From Pseudomonadales bacterium (lineage in GTDB: Bacteria; Pseudomonadota; Gammaproteobacteria; Pseudomonadales; Azotimanducaceae): a DNA stretch of 52,910 bases. Below the pieces are notes generated by a model. That model searched no databases. It was not told the origin of the DNA and saw only the letters and a program-made list of their open reading frames with translations. The translations under genes and the position numbers were made by a program. Of the stretch, positions 1 through 8,700 are shown piece by piece. Numbering within the stretch: the stretch's first letter is position 1; every line of letters starts with the position of its first letter. The stretch spans positions 1-52,910 of the forward strand of contig JADHNI010000019.1 in the NCBI GenBank assembly GCA_016779585.1, written 5' to 3'.

Positions 1-64
1 TGTGGTCATCGCGAATGGCAATGTCATCGGGGGCTTCGTTAGCATAAGGTTTGGCAAAGGTCAT
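1..64 (-). CDS. 5' end of a CDS, possibly acyl-CoA synthetase (partial)
   Basis: Only the first 21 codons are inside the window; the gene continues past base 1. The ATG at 64 is preceded by GGGAG about 8 bases upstream, and the gene starts 16 bases after the E3 stop, so it is probably the last known member of the same operon. The visible N-terminus (MTFAKPYANEAPDDIAIRDD) ends in an Ala-Ile-Arg-Asp pattern common where AMP-forming CoA ligases begin. The family call is a guess from this short piece; that a gene starts here is more certain. Confidence 0.45.
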   Translation of the reverse strand, partial: MTFAKPYANEAPDDIAIRDDH

Positions 65-79
65 AACAATAACTCCCGT

Positions 80-1450
80 TTAGAAGTTGATGGTTCGCCC
101 GTAGGCAGAAAGTACGGATTCGTGCATGGCTTCAGACATGGTCGGGTGCGGGAAGATGGTTTCCATCAGCTCCGCTTCCGTGGTCTCAAGACCAATGGCC
201 ACAGCGAAACCCTGGATCATCTCGGTAACTCCTGGGCCGATCATGTGGGCACCAAGAAGTGCACCCGTGGCTTCATCAAACACCGTTTTGATCATGCCGT
301 CGGTATCGTTAACCGCCACGGCTTTACCGTTGGCAATCAGCGGGAAGCGCCCGACTTTGATAGCCCCTCTCTCAGCAGCCCGCGCTTCCGACAGGCCGAT
401 ACTGGCAATCTGTGGATGGCTGTAGGTACACCCGGGAATACGTTCCCGGTTCATCGGGTGCGGCATCTCACCGGCAATCGCTTCAACCGCGATCACCCCT
501 TCATGTGACGCCTTGTGCGCGAGGCAGGGTACACCGGCGACATCGCCTATGGCGTAGATGCCATCAACGCTGGTCTGCTGGTATTCATCAACGGTTATAA
601 ACCCGCGATCAGTTTCCACACCCAGGCTCTCGAGACCCATGCCCTCGATATTACCGGACACTCCCACAGACAGGATGGCGGCATCAAATTTTCTCGACTC
701 GCCCCCTACTGTTGCCGTCAGGCTTTTTTTGGCAACGTTCAGCTCGTCCACGGCAGTACCGGTCAGCACCTCAATGCCATGGGCTTCAAAGGCAGACTTC
801 GCCATGCCTGCAATCTCAGCATCTTCAGCAGGCAGTATCTGGTCCATGACTTCTACCAGCGTAACGTTAGCACCCATGGTGTTATAGAAACTCGCGAATT
901 CCACACCAATGGCTCCGGCACCAATAATCAGCAGGTTCTTCGGCATAAAAGTCGGAGTCATGGCATCACGGGCATCCCAGATACGATCATGGTCCACAGC
1001 AATGTGCGGCAGGTTTCGAGCGCTGGCACCGGTCGCCACAATAATGTTGTCAGCAACAATTGAGTCATCGCCGACAATGACCGTGTTCTTGTCCCGGAAG
1101 GCAGCCTCGCCGACAAATACGGTGACCTTGTTCTTGCGCATCAGGTGGGAAATACCGCCAGACAGCTGGGCCGCCACATCGCGTGATCGCTTCACCACTT
1201 TCTTGAGATCAAATTTGGGTTTGCTGATCTCGAGGCCCAGTTCCGAGGCGCTTTCTGCCTCGCGAAGCACATCTGCAGTATGCAGCAGTGATTTGGTCGG
1301 GATACATCCCCAGTTCAGGCAGACGCCGCCAAGTTCCGCTTTCTCTGCAAGGCCAACGCTGAGACCCAACTGCGAAGCGCGAATCGCCGCGGTATAACCA
1401 CCGGGGCCGCCGCCTATGACCAATACATCCAGGTTGTGTTCTGACACCAT
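80..1450 (-). CDS. lpdA: Dihydrolipoyl dehydrogenase (E3)
   Basis: FAD flavoprotein that reoxidises the dihydrolipoyl arm of the E2 subunit with NAD+. Seen in 456 residues: an N-terminal FAD motif GGGPGG (13-18), the redox disulfide in GGVCLNWGC (Cys44 and Cys49), an NAD-binding GAGAIG motif near 180, the second FAD motif ending AIGDVAG, and the C-terminal HPTMSEAMHE stretch that carries the active-site base. No lipoyl domain is fused to it, unlike some AcoL proteins. It follows the E2 gene by 6 bases, so it is the dedicated E3 of this complex. The length is normal and the enzyme looks intact. Confidence 0.95.
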   Translation of the reverse strand: MVSEHNLDVLVIGGGPGGYTAAIRASQLGLSVGLAEKAELGGVCLNWGCIPTKSLLHTADVLREAESASELGLEISKPKFDLKKVVKRSRDVAAQLSGGISHLMRKNKVTVFVGEAAFRDKNTVIVGDDSIVADNIIVATGASARNLPHIAVDHDRIWDARDAMTPTFMPKNLLIIGAGAIGVEFASFYNTMGANVTLVEVMDQILPAEDAEIAGMAKSAFEAHGIEVLTGTAVDELNVAKKSLTATVGGESRKFDAAILSVGVSGNIEGMGLESLGVETDRGFITVDEYQQTSVDGIYAIGDVAGVPCLAHKASHEGVIAVEAIAGEMPHPMNRERIPGCTYSHPQIASIGLSEARAAERGAIKVGRFPLIANGKAVAVNDTDGMIKTVFDEATGALLGAHMIGPGVTEMIQGFAVAIGLETTEAELMETIFPHPTMSEAMHESVLSAYGRTINF

Positions 1451-1456
1451 CGCCTC

Positions 1457-2902
1457 CTAAACCAGCAGCCGGAAGGGGGCTTCCAGCAGCTCTTTCACTG
1501 TGACGAGGTATTCCGCCGCAGGTGCACCGTCCAGTGTGCGATGATCCCAGGTCAACGAGAGGTTCATCTTCTTCGTTTTCACCGGTCGATCACCATCCCA
1601 CTCGACGCCATCATAGAGCCGGTTCACACCCATGATGCCAACCTGTGGCTCATTGATAATCGGTGTAAACGAATCAACACCGAACATGCCAAGCGCAGAC
1701 ACCGTAAAGGTGCCACCGGCATAATCATCGAGACCGAGATTGCCGTCACGGGCTGCAACCGCCAGCCTTGAGCTTTCACGGGCAAGGTCTTTCAGGCTCA
1801 GGTGATCGACATGGCGAATGACCGGCACGACAAGTCCTTCCGGCAACGCCACCGCCATACCGACATTGATTTCATTCTGGATAACAATTTCTGACCCGGC
1901 GAACTGGCTGTTCATCATCGGGTGAATCTGCAGCGCTTTCGCACAGGCTTTAATCACAAGGTCTGTATAGGTGGGTTTAACACCTTCAGCTGCCCATTCT
2001 TCTACCAGACCAGTGCGCATCTTGACCGCGTCATCCATGAGCACTTCCATATCCATGGTGAGCTGCGCACTTTCCATCAGGCTGTGATGCATGCGGCTGG
2101 CAATCGTCTTGCGCATACCCTTGACTGGAATCACCTCGCCAGGCTTCGGCGCATCTGCCGCGGGTGCTGACGGTGCTCCCGCTGCGGCTCTTGCTGGCGC
2201 TGCACCTTCGACATCTGACTGCACAATACGACCACCCGGACCGGTGCCCCGAACGGTTCGCAGGTCGATACCTCTTTCCGCGGCAATTCGCTTGGCCAGC
2301 GGCGATGCTTTGGGTTCCGGACCTGAGGCAACAGGTGTTGCAACAGGTGCTGCGGAAACACCCGATGTAGCTGCCGCCTGCACATCTGCTTCTACGATGC
2401 GACCACCAGGTCCGGTGCCGATAACGCGTGTGTAATCAACACCGAGTTCTTTCGCCAGTCGTCTTGCTGCGGGCGACGATTTGATACGACCGTCTGCTCC
2501 CGCCGGTGCCGATTGAACAGCCGCCGGGGCGGGTTGTGCAGGAGCCGCTGCAGGAGCGGGTTCAGCCGCAGGCGCTGGTTCAGCCGCAGGCGCTGGTTCA
2601 GCCGCAGGCGCTGGTTCAGCCACAGGCGCTGCCGGAACACCGCCAAGATCATCAGGGATTTCCTCGCCCGGTTCAAAGATATAGCCCACGACATCGCCCG
2701 GCGCGAGCGTGATGCCAACATCCACCAGGTGTTTCACGATACCGTCATACTCGGCATCCACGTCGAGGTTCACCTTTTCAGTTTCCAGGGCGTAAACCAG
2801 TTCACCTTTCTTGACTTCGCCACCATCGGGAATGAACCACTCTGCCACCATGCCCTCGGTCATCGACATGCCGACTTTGACCAGGTAAATCTCTTTAGGC
2901 AT
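1457..2902 (-). CDS. acoC: Dihydrolipoamide acyltransferase (E2) with two subunit-binding domains
   Basis: Core subunit of the 2-oxoacid/acetoin dehydrogenase complex; it carries the acyl group on lipoate and passes it to CoA. Domains in order: a lipoyl domain (1-80, lipoylated Lys43 in ETEKVNL), an Ala/Pro/Glu linker, two peripheral subunit-binding domains (about 137-175 and 199-235, each with a GTGPGGRI core), a second linker, and the catalytic domain from about 250. The catalytic His is in DHRTLDG near residue 454. Most E2 proteins have only one subunit-binding domain. Assignment to acetoin rather than pyruvate rests on the neighbouring AcoX gene; the protein alone does not decide the substrate. 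Confidence 0.88.
   Translation of the reverse strand: MPKEIYLVKVGMSMTEGMVAEWFIPDGGEVKKGELVYALETEKVNLDVDAEYDGIVKHLVDVGITLAPGDVVGYIFEPGEEIPDDLGGVPAAPVAEPAPAAEPAPAAEPAPAAEPAPAAAPAQPAPAAVQSAPAGADGRIKSSPAARRLAKELGVDYTRVIGTGPGGRIVEADVQAAATSGVSAAPVATPVASGPEPKASPLAKRIAAERGIDLRTVRGTGPGGRIVQSDVEGAAPARAAAGAPSAPAADAPKPGEVIPVKGMRKTIASRMHHSLMESAQLTMDMEVLMDDAVKMRTGLVEEWAAEGVKPTYTDLVIKACAKALQIHPMMNSQFAGSEIVIQNEINVGMAVALPEGLVVPVIRHVDHLSLKDLARESSRLAVAARDGNLGLDDYAGGTFTVSALGMFGVDSFTPIINEPQVGIMGVNRLYDGVEWDGDRPVKTKKMNLSLTWDHRTLDGAPAAEYLVTVKELLEAPFRLLV
2559..2630 (-). repeat. Four 18-bp tandem repeats coding the E2 linker
   Basis: Four head-to-tail copies of an 18-base unit; the fourth differs by one base. They encode the repeated Pro-Ala-Ala-Glu-Pro-Ala type sequence in the flexible linker after the lipoyl domain. 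The unit is a multiple of three, so slippage would change linker length without breaking the frame. Confidence 0.9.
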
Positions 2903-2919
2903 CTGCTGCTCCTGTTTCT

Positions 2920-3912
2920 TCAGTTAAACACCTTGCGACTCGCCGCAAGATGCATGGTTTTATTAATATCCAGGACACTGGGACCTGACCGGCTCACCCG
3001 CATCCTCACGCCCTGTCCGGGCTGGATTTCCCGCTCGCGCTCGCCGTCGAATGCCAGCACACAGGGACCTTCAAACTCAATCACATCGTCGAAGCCCAGG
3101 ACTTCAACTTTCCTCAACCTGAGTGTCTCGTACATGCCCGGCGCAATGGGCGCGTGCACCCTTTTCCGGCCACGAGGTCCGAGCATCATATGCAAACCTG
3201 CATCCTCTTCCTCAGGAAGCGGATGTATCAGGCCACCCACCGATGTCATGCCAACCGCTGTCGGTTCTGCCCGCGTCAGGAAGATGCGCTCAATAGCATC
3301 TCCATCCAGCAGCGCCCTGCTGCCAATAAATTGATCGCATGTGACTACCGCATCGATGAGAGCAATGTCCGGGTCCTCACCCTCTATCTCGACATCAATA
3401 ATCTTGACAGGTATCGCTGCCTCCTCGAGTGAAACAGCACCTGTAGCAACCACTCCCAGGGCAGCGCCAGCGACGGTTGCCTCAGACATTCTGGGGAACA
3501 CGTTGTTGGTTCCCGTGGATAGCGGTAACAATACCGAATGGCGCCAGCCTTTCACAAAAGCCCGGCTGGTACCATCGCCACCCAGGATCAGGGTCACAAT
3601 CGGGTCATGTTCCTGAAGGGCACGGGCACCATGGATCGTATCGAGCACAGAAGAAGTCTGGACGCAGGGCACCTTGATGGCATCAAAACTTTCCCCCATC
3701 TCAGCCAGTTCATCCAGTGCGCCTCCAGCAATATTGTGAGAGTCATCCAGGTAGGCAAACTTGTCTGCACCTGCATTGATCGCACCCGACAATGCTCGTC
3801 TGATAATGGCGCACTTTTCACGGTTATCGAACACGGACGCACGCGCGACGAGACGCCGCACGTCTTTTCCGGATGCAGGGTTGGCGACAATGCCAATGGT
3901 CCGCGCTGTCAC
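2920..3912 (-). CDS. acoX: AcoX-like ATP-NAD kinase family protein
   Basis: A 330-residue protein of the NAD kinase/diacylglycerol kinase fold. It shows NPASGKD at 11-17, the family signature GGDGTSR at 111-117 and a STGTNNVFP segment near 132-140. AcoX genes accompany acetoin dehydrogenase genes in several proteobacteria, but their exact reaction is not settled. Here the gene lies between E1beta and E2 with short gaps (28 and 17 bases), so it is co-transcribed with the complex. This placement is the main reason to call the cluster acetoin-type. It could act in cofactor supply or repair; the sequence does not say. Confidence 0.82.
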   Translation of the reverse strand: MTARTIGIVANPASGKDVRRLVARASVFDNREKCAIIRRALSGAINAGADKFAYLDDSHNIAGGALDELAEMGESFDAIKVPCVQTSSVLDTIHGARALQEHDPIVTLILGGDGTSRAFVKGWRHSVLLPLSTGTNNVFPRMSEATVAGAALGVVATGAVSLEEAAIPVKIIDVEIEGEDPDIALIDAVVTCDQFIGSRALLDGDAIERIFLTRAEPTAVGMTSVGGLIHPLPEEEDAGLHMMLGPRGRKRVHAPIAPGMYETLRLRKVEVLGFDDVIEFEGPCVLAFDGEREREIQPGQGVRMRVSRSGPSVLDINKTMHLAASRKVFN

Positions 3913-3940
3913 CGGCTAATTCCTGGTCGCAAACGCTGGA

Positions 3941-4942
3941 TTAGAGTTCCAGCGTTTCCTTGACCTTGGCAATGATGGATTCCGCATTCGGGATATACAC
4001 CTGCTCAAGAGCCGGGCTAAAAGGAACCGGTGAGAAAGGTGCGGCTACTCGCATGACCGGTGCGTCCAGGTAATCAAAAGCTTCTTCCTGGATCTGCGCG
4101 GTAATTTCACCACCAATGCCGCCAAACTTTACAGCCTCGTGGATCACAAGCGCCCGATGGGTCTTCTTAATCGAGTTGACCACCGTTGCCGTATCAAACG
4201 GCTGCACACTGCGCGCATCGATAACCTCGGCATCAATACCGAGATCTTTAAGCTTGTCCGCAGCTGCCATGGCCTCATGCACCATGCGACCAAACGCCAC
4301 AATGGTCAGGTTGGTTCCCTGGCGCCTGACACAGGCTTCGCCCAGTGGCACCTCATAGGGACCTTCCGGCACTTCCATGGTCATCGCCAACGATGCCTTG
4401 TTCAGGACCACAAAAACGGGGTTATCGTCTCGACAGGCTGAGATGATCATGCCTTTTGCGTCATAAGCATCTGATGGCATACACACCTTCATACCAGGCA
4501 GGTGTGCGAGCCAGGCTTCCAGGCTTTGCGAATGCTGGGCAGCAAGGCTGCCACCAGCACCACCCATGGTCAGGACAGTGACAGGCAGGGTGGCTTTACC
4601 ACCAAACATGAAACGCATTTTGGCCATCTGGTTGGCCACTTCGTCCATGCACTCACCAATAAAGTCCATGAACATCAGGTCAATAATAGGCCGACAGCCC
4701 GTGGCAGACGCACCTACGCCGAGACCCATGATGCCTTTTTCTGAAATGGGGGTATCCACCACGCGGTCAGGACCAAACTCATCGAGCAAACCGGTGCAGT
4801 AACCGTAAACACTACCGGCGACTGCAACGTCTTCGCCTGCAATAAAGGCATCTTGCTGTTCACGCAGAACTTCGCGAATGCCTTCGTTGATGGCCATTAC
4901 ATAAGGTAGTTCCCTGGCTTGTGGTTTTGCAGCTTCAGACAT
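3941..4942 (-). CDS. acoB: 2-oxoacid (acetoin) dehydrogenase E1 beta subunit
   Basis: Beta half of the thiamine diphosphate-dependent E1, which forms an alpha2beta2 heterotetramer with the next gene upstream. The 333-residue protein has the transketolase-type pyrimidine-binding domain (EDVAVAGSVYG, then DTPISEKGIMGLGVG and PIIDLMFMDF) and a C-terminal domain (VIDARSVQPFD, HEAVKFGGIGGEI). The start at 4942 was chosen because GAGAAAGGAGCC lies just upstream and it follows the E1alpha stop by one base; an upstream in-frame ATG at 5044 would run into E1alpha. Sequence style resembles acetoin dehydrogenase beta more than pyruvate dehydrogenase beta (inference). Confidence 0.92.
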   Translation of the reverse strand: MSEAAKPQARELPYVMAINEGIREVLREQQDAFIAGEDVAVAGSVYGYCTGLLDEFGPDRVVDTPISEKGIMGLGVGASATGCRPIIDLMFMDFIGECMDEVANQMAKMRFMFGGKATLPVTVLTMGGAGGSLAAQHSQSLEAWLAHLPGMKVCMPSDAYDAKGMIISACRDDNPVFVVLNKASLAMTMEVPEGPYEVPLGEACVRRQGTNLTIVAFGRMVHEAMAAADKLKDLGIDAEVIDARSVQPFDTATVVNSIKKTHRALVIHEAVKFGGIGGEITAQIQEEAFDYLDAPVMRVAAPFSPVPFSPALEQVYIPNAESIIAKVKETLEL

Positions 4943-4943
4943 C

Positions 4944-6032
4944 TCAGGCTCCTTTCTCATTGTAGACGTTTTCGAGCAGCGTCTCCGGACCCGGGTAGGG
5001 TGACTCGTTTGCGTACTCGATAGCTTCTTCCACATCTTTTGCAACAGTTGTGTGTACAGCCTCTATTTGTTTCTGCGTCATGACACCCAACTGCATCAGC
5101 CGCTTTTCAAATCCTTCAATGGCGTCTTTCTTCTTCCACGCCTCAATTTCCTCGTCAGTACGATAGTTAAGCCCCATACCGCGAACACCAACGTGGTCGT
5201 AATAACGATAGGTCTTGCACTCAAGCAGCGTCGGCCCCCCACCATTACGCGCTCGCTCAATGGCTTCACCGGCAGCTTCATAAACAGCCATGACATCCAT
5301 ACCATCGCAGATCACACCGGGCATGCCGTAGCCGGCAGCACGGTCAGCGACATCGACAATTGCCTGGTGACGCGCCTGGGAGGTGTATTCGCCGTAGCCA
5401 TTGTTTTCGCAGACGAAAATGCAGGGCAGCTTGTAGAGCGCCGCCATGTTGGCAGCTTCGTGCACACTGCCCTCATTGGATGCACCATCACCGAAGAAGG
5501 CAACAGACACATTTTTATTCTTGCGGAACTTGTTGGAGAACGCCGCACCCATCGCAATGGGTGGCCCACCGCCAACGATGCCGTTTGCACCCAACATCCC
5601 GAGGTCCATGCTGGAAATGTGCATGCTGCCACCTTTACCCTTGCAGTAACCAGTGGCACGACCGAAGAGTTCGGCGAACATGGGTTTGAATTCGCCACCT
5701 TTTGCCACCAGGTGACCGTGCCCTCTGTGAGTCGAGGTAATCCAGTCCTGGTTGGAAAGATGCTGCATGACGCCTGCGGCCACCGCTTCCTGGCCAACGT
5801 AAAGGTGAAGTGCACCAGGAATCTTGCCATCTTCCATCATCTTGCCGGCGCTTTCCTCAAACCTGCGGATACGCACCATCTTGAGATGCATCTCCTTCAA
5901 TACCTTATCGGAAGGGCCTTTTACTTTTCTGGCCGGGGCTTTTTTTGCTTTAGCAACTGCCGTTTTTGCTTTGGGTGCTGCTGCCTTTTTTACAGGCGAT
6001 TTTTTCGCTGCCGGTTTCTTCTTCGCTGCCAA
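4944..6032 (-). CDS. acoA: 2-oxoacid (acetoin) dehydrogenase E1 alpha, Lys/Ala-rich tail
   Basis: Alpha half of E1, which binds thiamine diphosphate and cleaves the substrate. With the start at TTG 6032 the protein has 362 residues: a strongly basic Ala/Lys/Pro tail (1-40), then the E1 fold with THRGHGH (101-107), the diphosphate-binding GDGASNEG (181-188) and the matching CENN (208-211). The TTG is preceded by GAGGAGAG at good spacing; a longer frame to 6224 has no such site and gives unrelated residues. The tail resembles histone H1 C-termini and is unusual in this family. First gene of the operon, with E1beta starting one base after its stop. Confidence 0.9.
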   Translation of the reverse strand: MAAKKKPAAKKSPVKKAAAPKAKTAVAKAKKAPARKVKGPSDKVLKEMHLKMVRIRRFEESAGKMMEDGKIPGALHLYVGQEAVAAGVMQHLSNQDWITSTHRGHGHLVAKGGEFKPMFAELFGRATGYCKGKGGSMHISSMDLGMLGANGIVGGGPPIAMGAAFSNKFRKNKNVSVAFFGDGASNEGSVHEAANMAALYKLPCIFVCENNGYGEYTSQARHQAIVDVADRAAGYGMPGVICDGMDVMAVYEAAGEAIERARNGGGPTLLECKTYRYYDHVGVRGMGLNYRTDEEIEAWKKKDAIEGFEKRLMQLGVMTQKQIEAVHTTVAKDVEEAIEYANESPYPGPETLLENVYNEKGA

Positions 6033-6090
6033 AAATTCTCTCCTCACTGTTCCCCGGGAATACGGGTGGTTAATGCCGGGCTGAGGCGAG

Positions 6091-6119
6091 ACTATAACGT
6101 AAACGAAGCCGGTAGAACA
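6091..6119 (-). promoter_or_regulatory. Possible sigma-70 promoter of the aco cluster
   Basis: On the minus strand TATAGT (6096-6091) sits 17 bases after a weak TGTTCT (6119-6114), about 60 bases before the E1alpha TTG. Only the -10 is a good match, so this is tentative. No sigma-54 -24/-12 pair was seen, although many acetoin operons use one. Confidence 0.25.
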
Positions 6120-6177
6120 CGCGCCAGAAGCTGCCTTCAGCCTTCCCGCCAAGGAGCGGGGCGAGTTTTGTAACACG

Positions 6178-6189
6178 TTGCAAATGCAA
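6178..6189. promoter_or_regulatory. Palindrome in the divergent promoter region
   Basis: TTGCAAATGCAA is a perfect inverted repeat (TTGCA-AA-TGCAA) between the minus-strand aco cluster and the plus-strand Rieske gene. Its left half could serve as a -35 for a plus-strand promoter with a poor -10 (TAGTCT at 6201). Its position fits an operator for a regulator controlling one or both directions; no regulator gene is adjacent. Confidence 0.25.
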
Positions 6190-6238
6190 TATCCAGCCGA
6201 TAGTCTTAGGCGATATACAGCCAATAGGAAGACTGATC

Positions 6239-7492
6239 ATGGGCATGAGTGACGACCAGATATCAACCATTAAACGATTGATGGAATACGAAGCTGCAAG
6301 AACAGAACCACCGGTTAGCTTCCCCAATCTGCCCGATATCCCTGCCGGCCGCTATATCGACCCAAGGTTCTTCGAGCTGGAAAAAGAACACCTCTGGCGC
6401 AAGTCCTGGCTGTTCGCCGCACATATCGACGAAATTCCGGAACCGGGCTGCTACATGCTCTGGGAGAATGCCGGCCAGCCCGTCATCATCGTGCACGGAG
6501 ACGATGGCGAGGTTTACGCACACTACAACACCTGTCGTCACCGCGGGGCACCGGTCGTCACCGAAAAGAGTGGCAAAAGGGCGCGACTGACCTGCAAGTA
6601 CCATGGCTGGACCTATACACACCAGGGAGACCTCGTTTCAGTGCGGGATCCTGAAGACTTCCGCGATCTCGACCTGTCCTGCCGCGGACTGATTCCTGTC
6701 CGTTGTGAGCGCTTTGGCAACCTGATCTTCGTGAATTTCGATGAAAACTGCATCAGCCTGCGCGAGTACCTGGGACCGATCGCTGACGAATGGGAAGAAT
6801 TCCAGATGGACAAGGTTCGCCTGGCAGCTCGTCATACCTTCGTTCTGGACTGTAACTGGAAGATCGCCATGGAGGCCAATACCGAGGTCTACCATGTGAA
6901 GAGCATTCACCCCAGCACGGTAGCACCAGCCCTGGACGACCGCCGGAACGTCAACACTTTTTATCCCAATGGTCATGGCAGGATGATTGCGCCGCGACCC
7001 AAGGGCGGTAACATGCAGTCCGCTATTGAACTGCCGGACCTGCCGGAAATCGAAACCGTCGGCGAATTAGGCAGAACCTGCACCCAGTCATACGGTGTTT
7101 TCCCCAACTGGGTGTCACCACTTAGCCATCGTGCTGTACCGCCGCTGCTGTTCTGGCCGCTGTCTATCGACAAGACCCTGTTCGAGGTCTGGACGATGGC
7201 ACCGGACTGGGGTGATGGCCCCGGCCCGGACTATTGGACAGAAAACAACGGCGAACAACTGAACCAGGTATTACGCGAAGACACAGAATTCGGTGTCTGG
7301 ATCCAGAAATCCATGGAGTCCTATGGTTTTCGTGGTGTACCCCTTTCTTACCAGGAAGCCCGCATCTACCACTGGAACCAGCAGGCAGACCGCGTGATCG
7401 GCATCGAGAACATCCCCGAGGAACTGCGCGTTGAGCAAGTGATCGGCGAAGACTGGGTGTATCCAAACGATCCGCGTATTGCCTACGCCTGA
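6239..7492 (+). CDS. Rieske-type ring-hydroxylating/amine oxygenase alpha subunit
   Basis: Non-heme iron oxygenase of 417 residues. The Rieske [2Fe-2S] ligands are Cys99-x-His101 (CRHRG) and Cys119-x2-His122 (CKYHGW). The catalytic iron site reads TEVYHVKSIH, giving His219 and His224; the residue that bridges the two centres is Glu216, where ring-hydroxylating dioxygenases have Asp. This Glu form is known from the carnitine monooxygenase CntA group, so an amine or carnitine-like substrate is a fair guess. An AGGAAG site precedes the ATG; an alternative ATG lies 6 bases in. No reductase or ferredoxin gene is nearby, so electrons must come from elsewhere. Confidence 0.88.
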   Translation: MGMSDDQISTIKRLMEYEAARTEPPVSFPNLPDIPAGRYIDPRFFELEKEHLWRKSWLFAAHIDEIPEPGCYMLWENAGQPVIIVHGDDGEVYAHYNTCRHRGAPVVTEKSGKRARLTCKYHGWTYTHQGDLVSVRDPEDFRDLDLSCRGLIPVRCERFGNLIFVNFDENCISLREYLGPIADEWEEFQMDKVRLAARHTFVLDCNWKIAMEANTEVYHVKSIHPSTVAPALDDRRNVNTFYPNGHGRMIAPRPKGGNMQSAIELPDLPEIETVGELGRTCTQSYGVFPNWVSPLSHRAVPPLLFWPLSIDKTLFEVWTMAPDWGDGPGPDYWTENNGEQLNQVLREDTEFGVWIQKSMESYGFRGVPLSYQEARIYHWNQQADRVIGIENIPEELRVEQVIGEDWVYPNDPRIAYA

Positions 7493-7518
7493 TCCGCCGA
7501 AGCAACATTTCCAGTCAC

Positions 7519-8700
7519 ATGGCGCCGCTGACAGGCATCAAGGTTGTTGAGATGGGCGTGATGATCGCGGTGCCTGCCGCATCTGAATCGCTCGCTGGCC
7601 TGGGTGCAAGCGTTATAAAAGTAGAAGACACTGCCCGTGGTGATGAGCTGCGCAGTTTCGGCAGCTCGCGCGGCGGAATGAGCGTCTGGTTTGCCAACGC
7701 CAATGCCGGCAAGCGCGGCCTGTCCGTTGACCTTGCCACCGATGAAGGTAAAGACATTCTCTGGAAGGTCCTTGAAGACGCCGATGTGTTCATCCAGGGT
7801 TTCCGTTCCGGCGTTGTGGCAAAACTGGGCTTTGACTATGAAACCGTGTCACAAAAATTCCCGAAGCTTATCTACTGTTCCTCTACCGGTTTCGGAGAAT
7901 CCGGTCCCTATGAGAACCTCCCCGCCTATGATCCGGTGATTCAGGCAATGACCGGCTGGGCAGGTTTCCAGAAGGTTGACGGCAAACCCACGCTGCACAG
8001 GGCGATGGTGTCGGACAAAACCGCAGCGGTTTTTAATGCCCAGGCAATCCTTGCGGCACTGGTGCAAAGGGCACGAACCGGTGAAGGCTGTTTTATCGAA
8101 GCTTCCATGATGTCATCCAACCTCATGTACAACTGGCCTGATGTGATGATGCATTGTTCGCTGCTCGAAGAGGATGGCAATCACCTGCCTAATCTCTTGT
8201 CCAGCTACCGCCTGTACCAGTGCCAGGACGGTTTTATCACCGTTGCCCTGGGTACGGACAAACAGTTTCGCTCATTCTGTGAAGTGCTCGATGCAACAGA
8301 ACATCTGGCCGATGAGCGACTGGCCTCAGCGGCCACCCGCGCGGCAAACATGCAGTTTGTCTTCAGCCTCATCGGCGAAATCACGGCTCGTTTCGACGTG
8401 ACAACAATCGTTTCAAGATTGAGGGAAGCGGACGTACCGGTTGGACCTGTGCTGGATCCTGATGAAGTTGCAAACGACGAGCACGTAAAAGACATGAACC
8501 TGGTGCGGGAAAGAACGCACCCCATCCTGGGCAGGCACCTGAGCGCTGTGCATCCTGCAAGCATGTTCGGGGAAGACCTGGAGCTTTCCCCGGCGCCCAT
8601 GCAGGGTGAACATTCCCGCGAGATACTCTCTGAACTTGGCTACAACGCAGAAACACTGGAAACGTTGATCAACAGCGGCGTTGTGAAAACCTTCGAATGA
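7519..8700 (+). CDS. CaiB/BaiF family (class III) CoA-transferase
   Basis: Moves CoA between carboxylic acids through an aspartyl-CoA intermediate. The 393-residue protein has the family opening (LTGIKVVEMG), the GDELR and NANAGKRGLSVDL segments, STGFGESGPY, and the catalytic Asp in AYDPVIQAMTG (Asp138). It starts 26 bases after the Rieske gene with no clear Shine-Dalgarno site, and its stop overlaps the next gene's start (ATGA). In this setting it would activate the imported or oxidised acid as a CoA ester; carnitine/crotonobetaine CoA-transferase is one known member, but the substrate here is not determined. Confidence 0.88.
   Translation: MAPLTGIKVVEMGVMIAVPAASESLAGLGASVIKVEDTARGDELRSFGSSRGGMSVWFANANAGKRGLSVDLATDEGKDILWKVLEDADVFIQGFRSGVVAKLGFDYETVSQKFPKLIYCSSTGFGESGPYENLPAYDPVIQAMTGWAGFQKVDGKPTLHRAMVSDKTAAVFNAQAILAALVQRARTGEGCFIEASMMSSNLMYNWPDVMMHCSLLEEDGNHLPNLLSSYRLYQCQDGFITVALGTDKQFRSFCEVLDATEHLADERLASAATRAANMQFVFSLIGEITARFDVTTIVSRLREADVPVGPVLDPDEVANDEHVKDMNLVRERTHPILGRHLSAVHPASMFGEDLELSPAPMQGEHSREILSELGYNAETLETLINSGVVKTFE

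Noticed and set aside
2513-3334. Plus-strand frame of 273 residues opposite E2 and AcoX
   Set aside because: Spans two real minus-strand genes and starts in the repeat linker (Arg-rich repeats).
5052-6173. Plus-strand frame of 373 residues opposite E1 alpha
   Set aside because: Mirror frame of a well-conserved gene; Cys/Phe-rich stretch is the reverse of the Lys/Ala tail.
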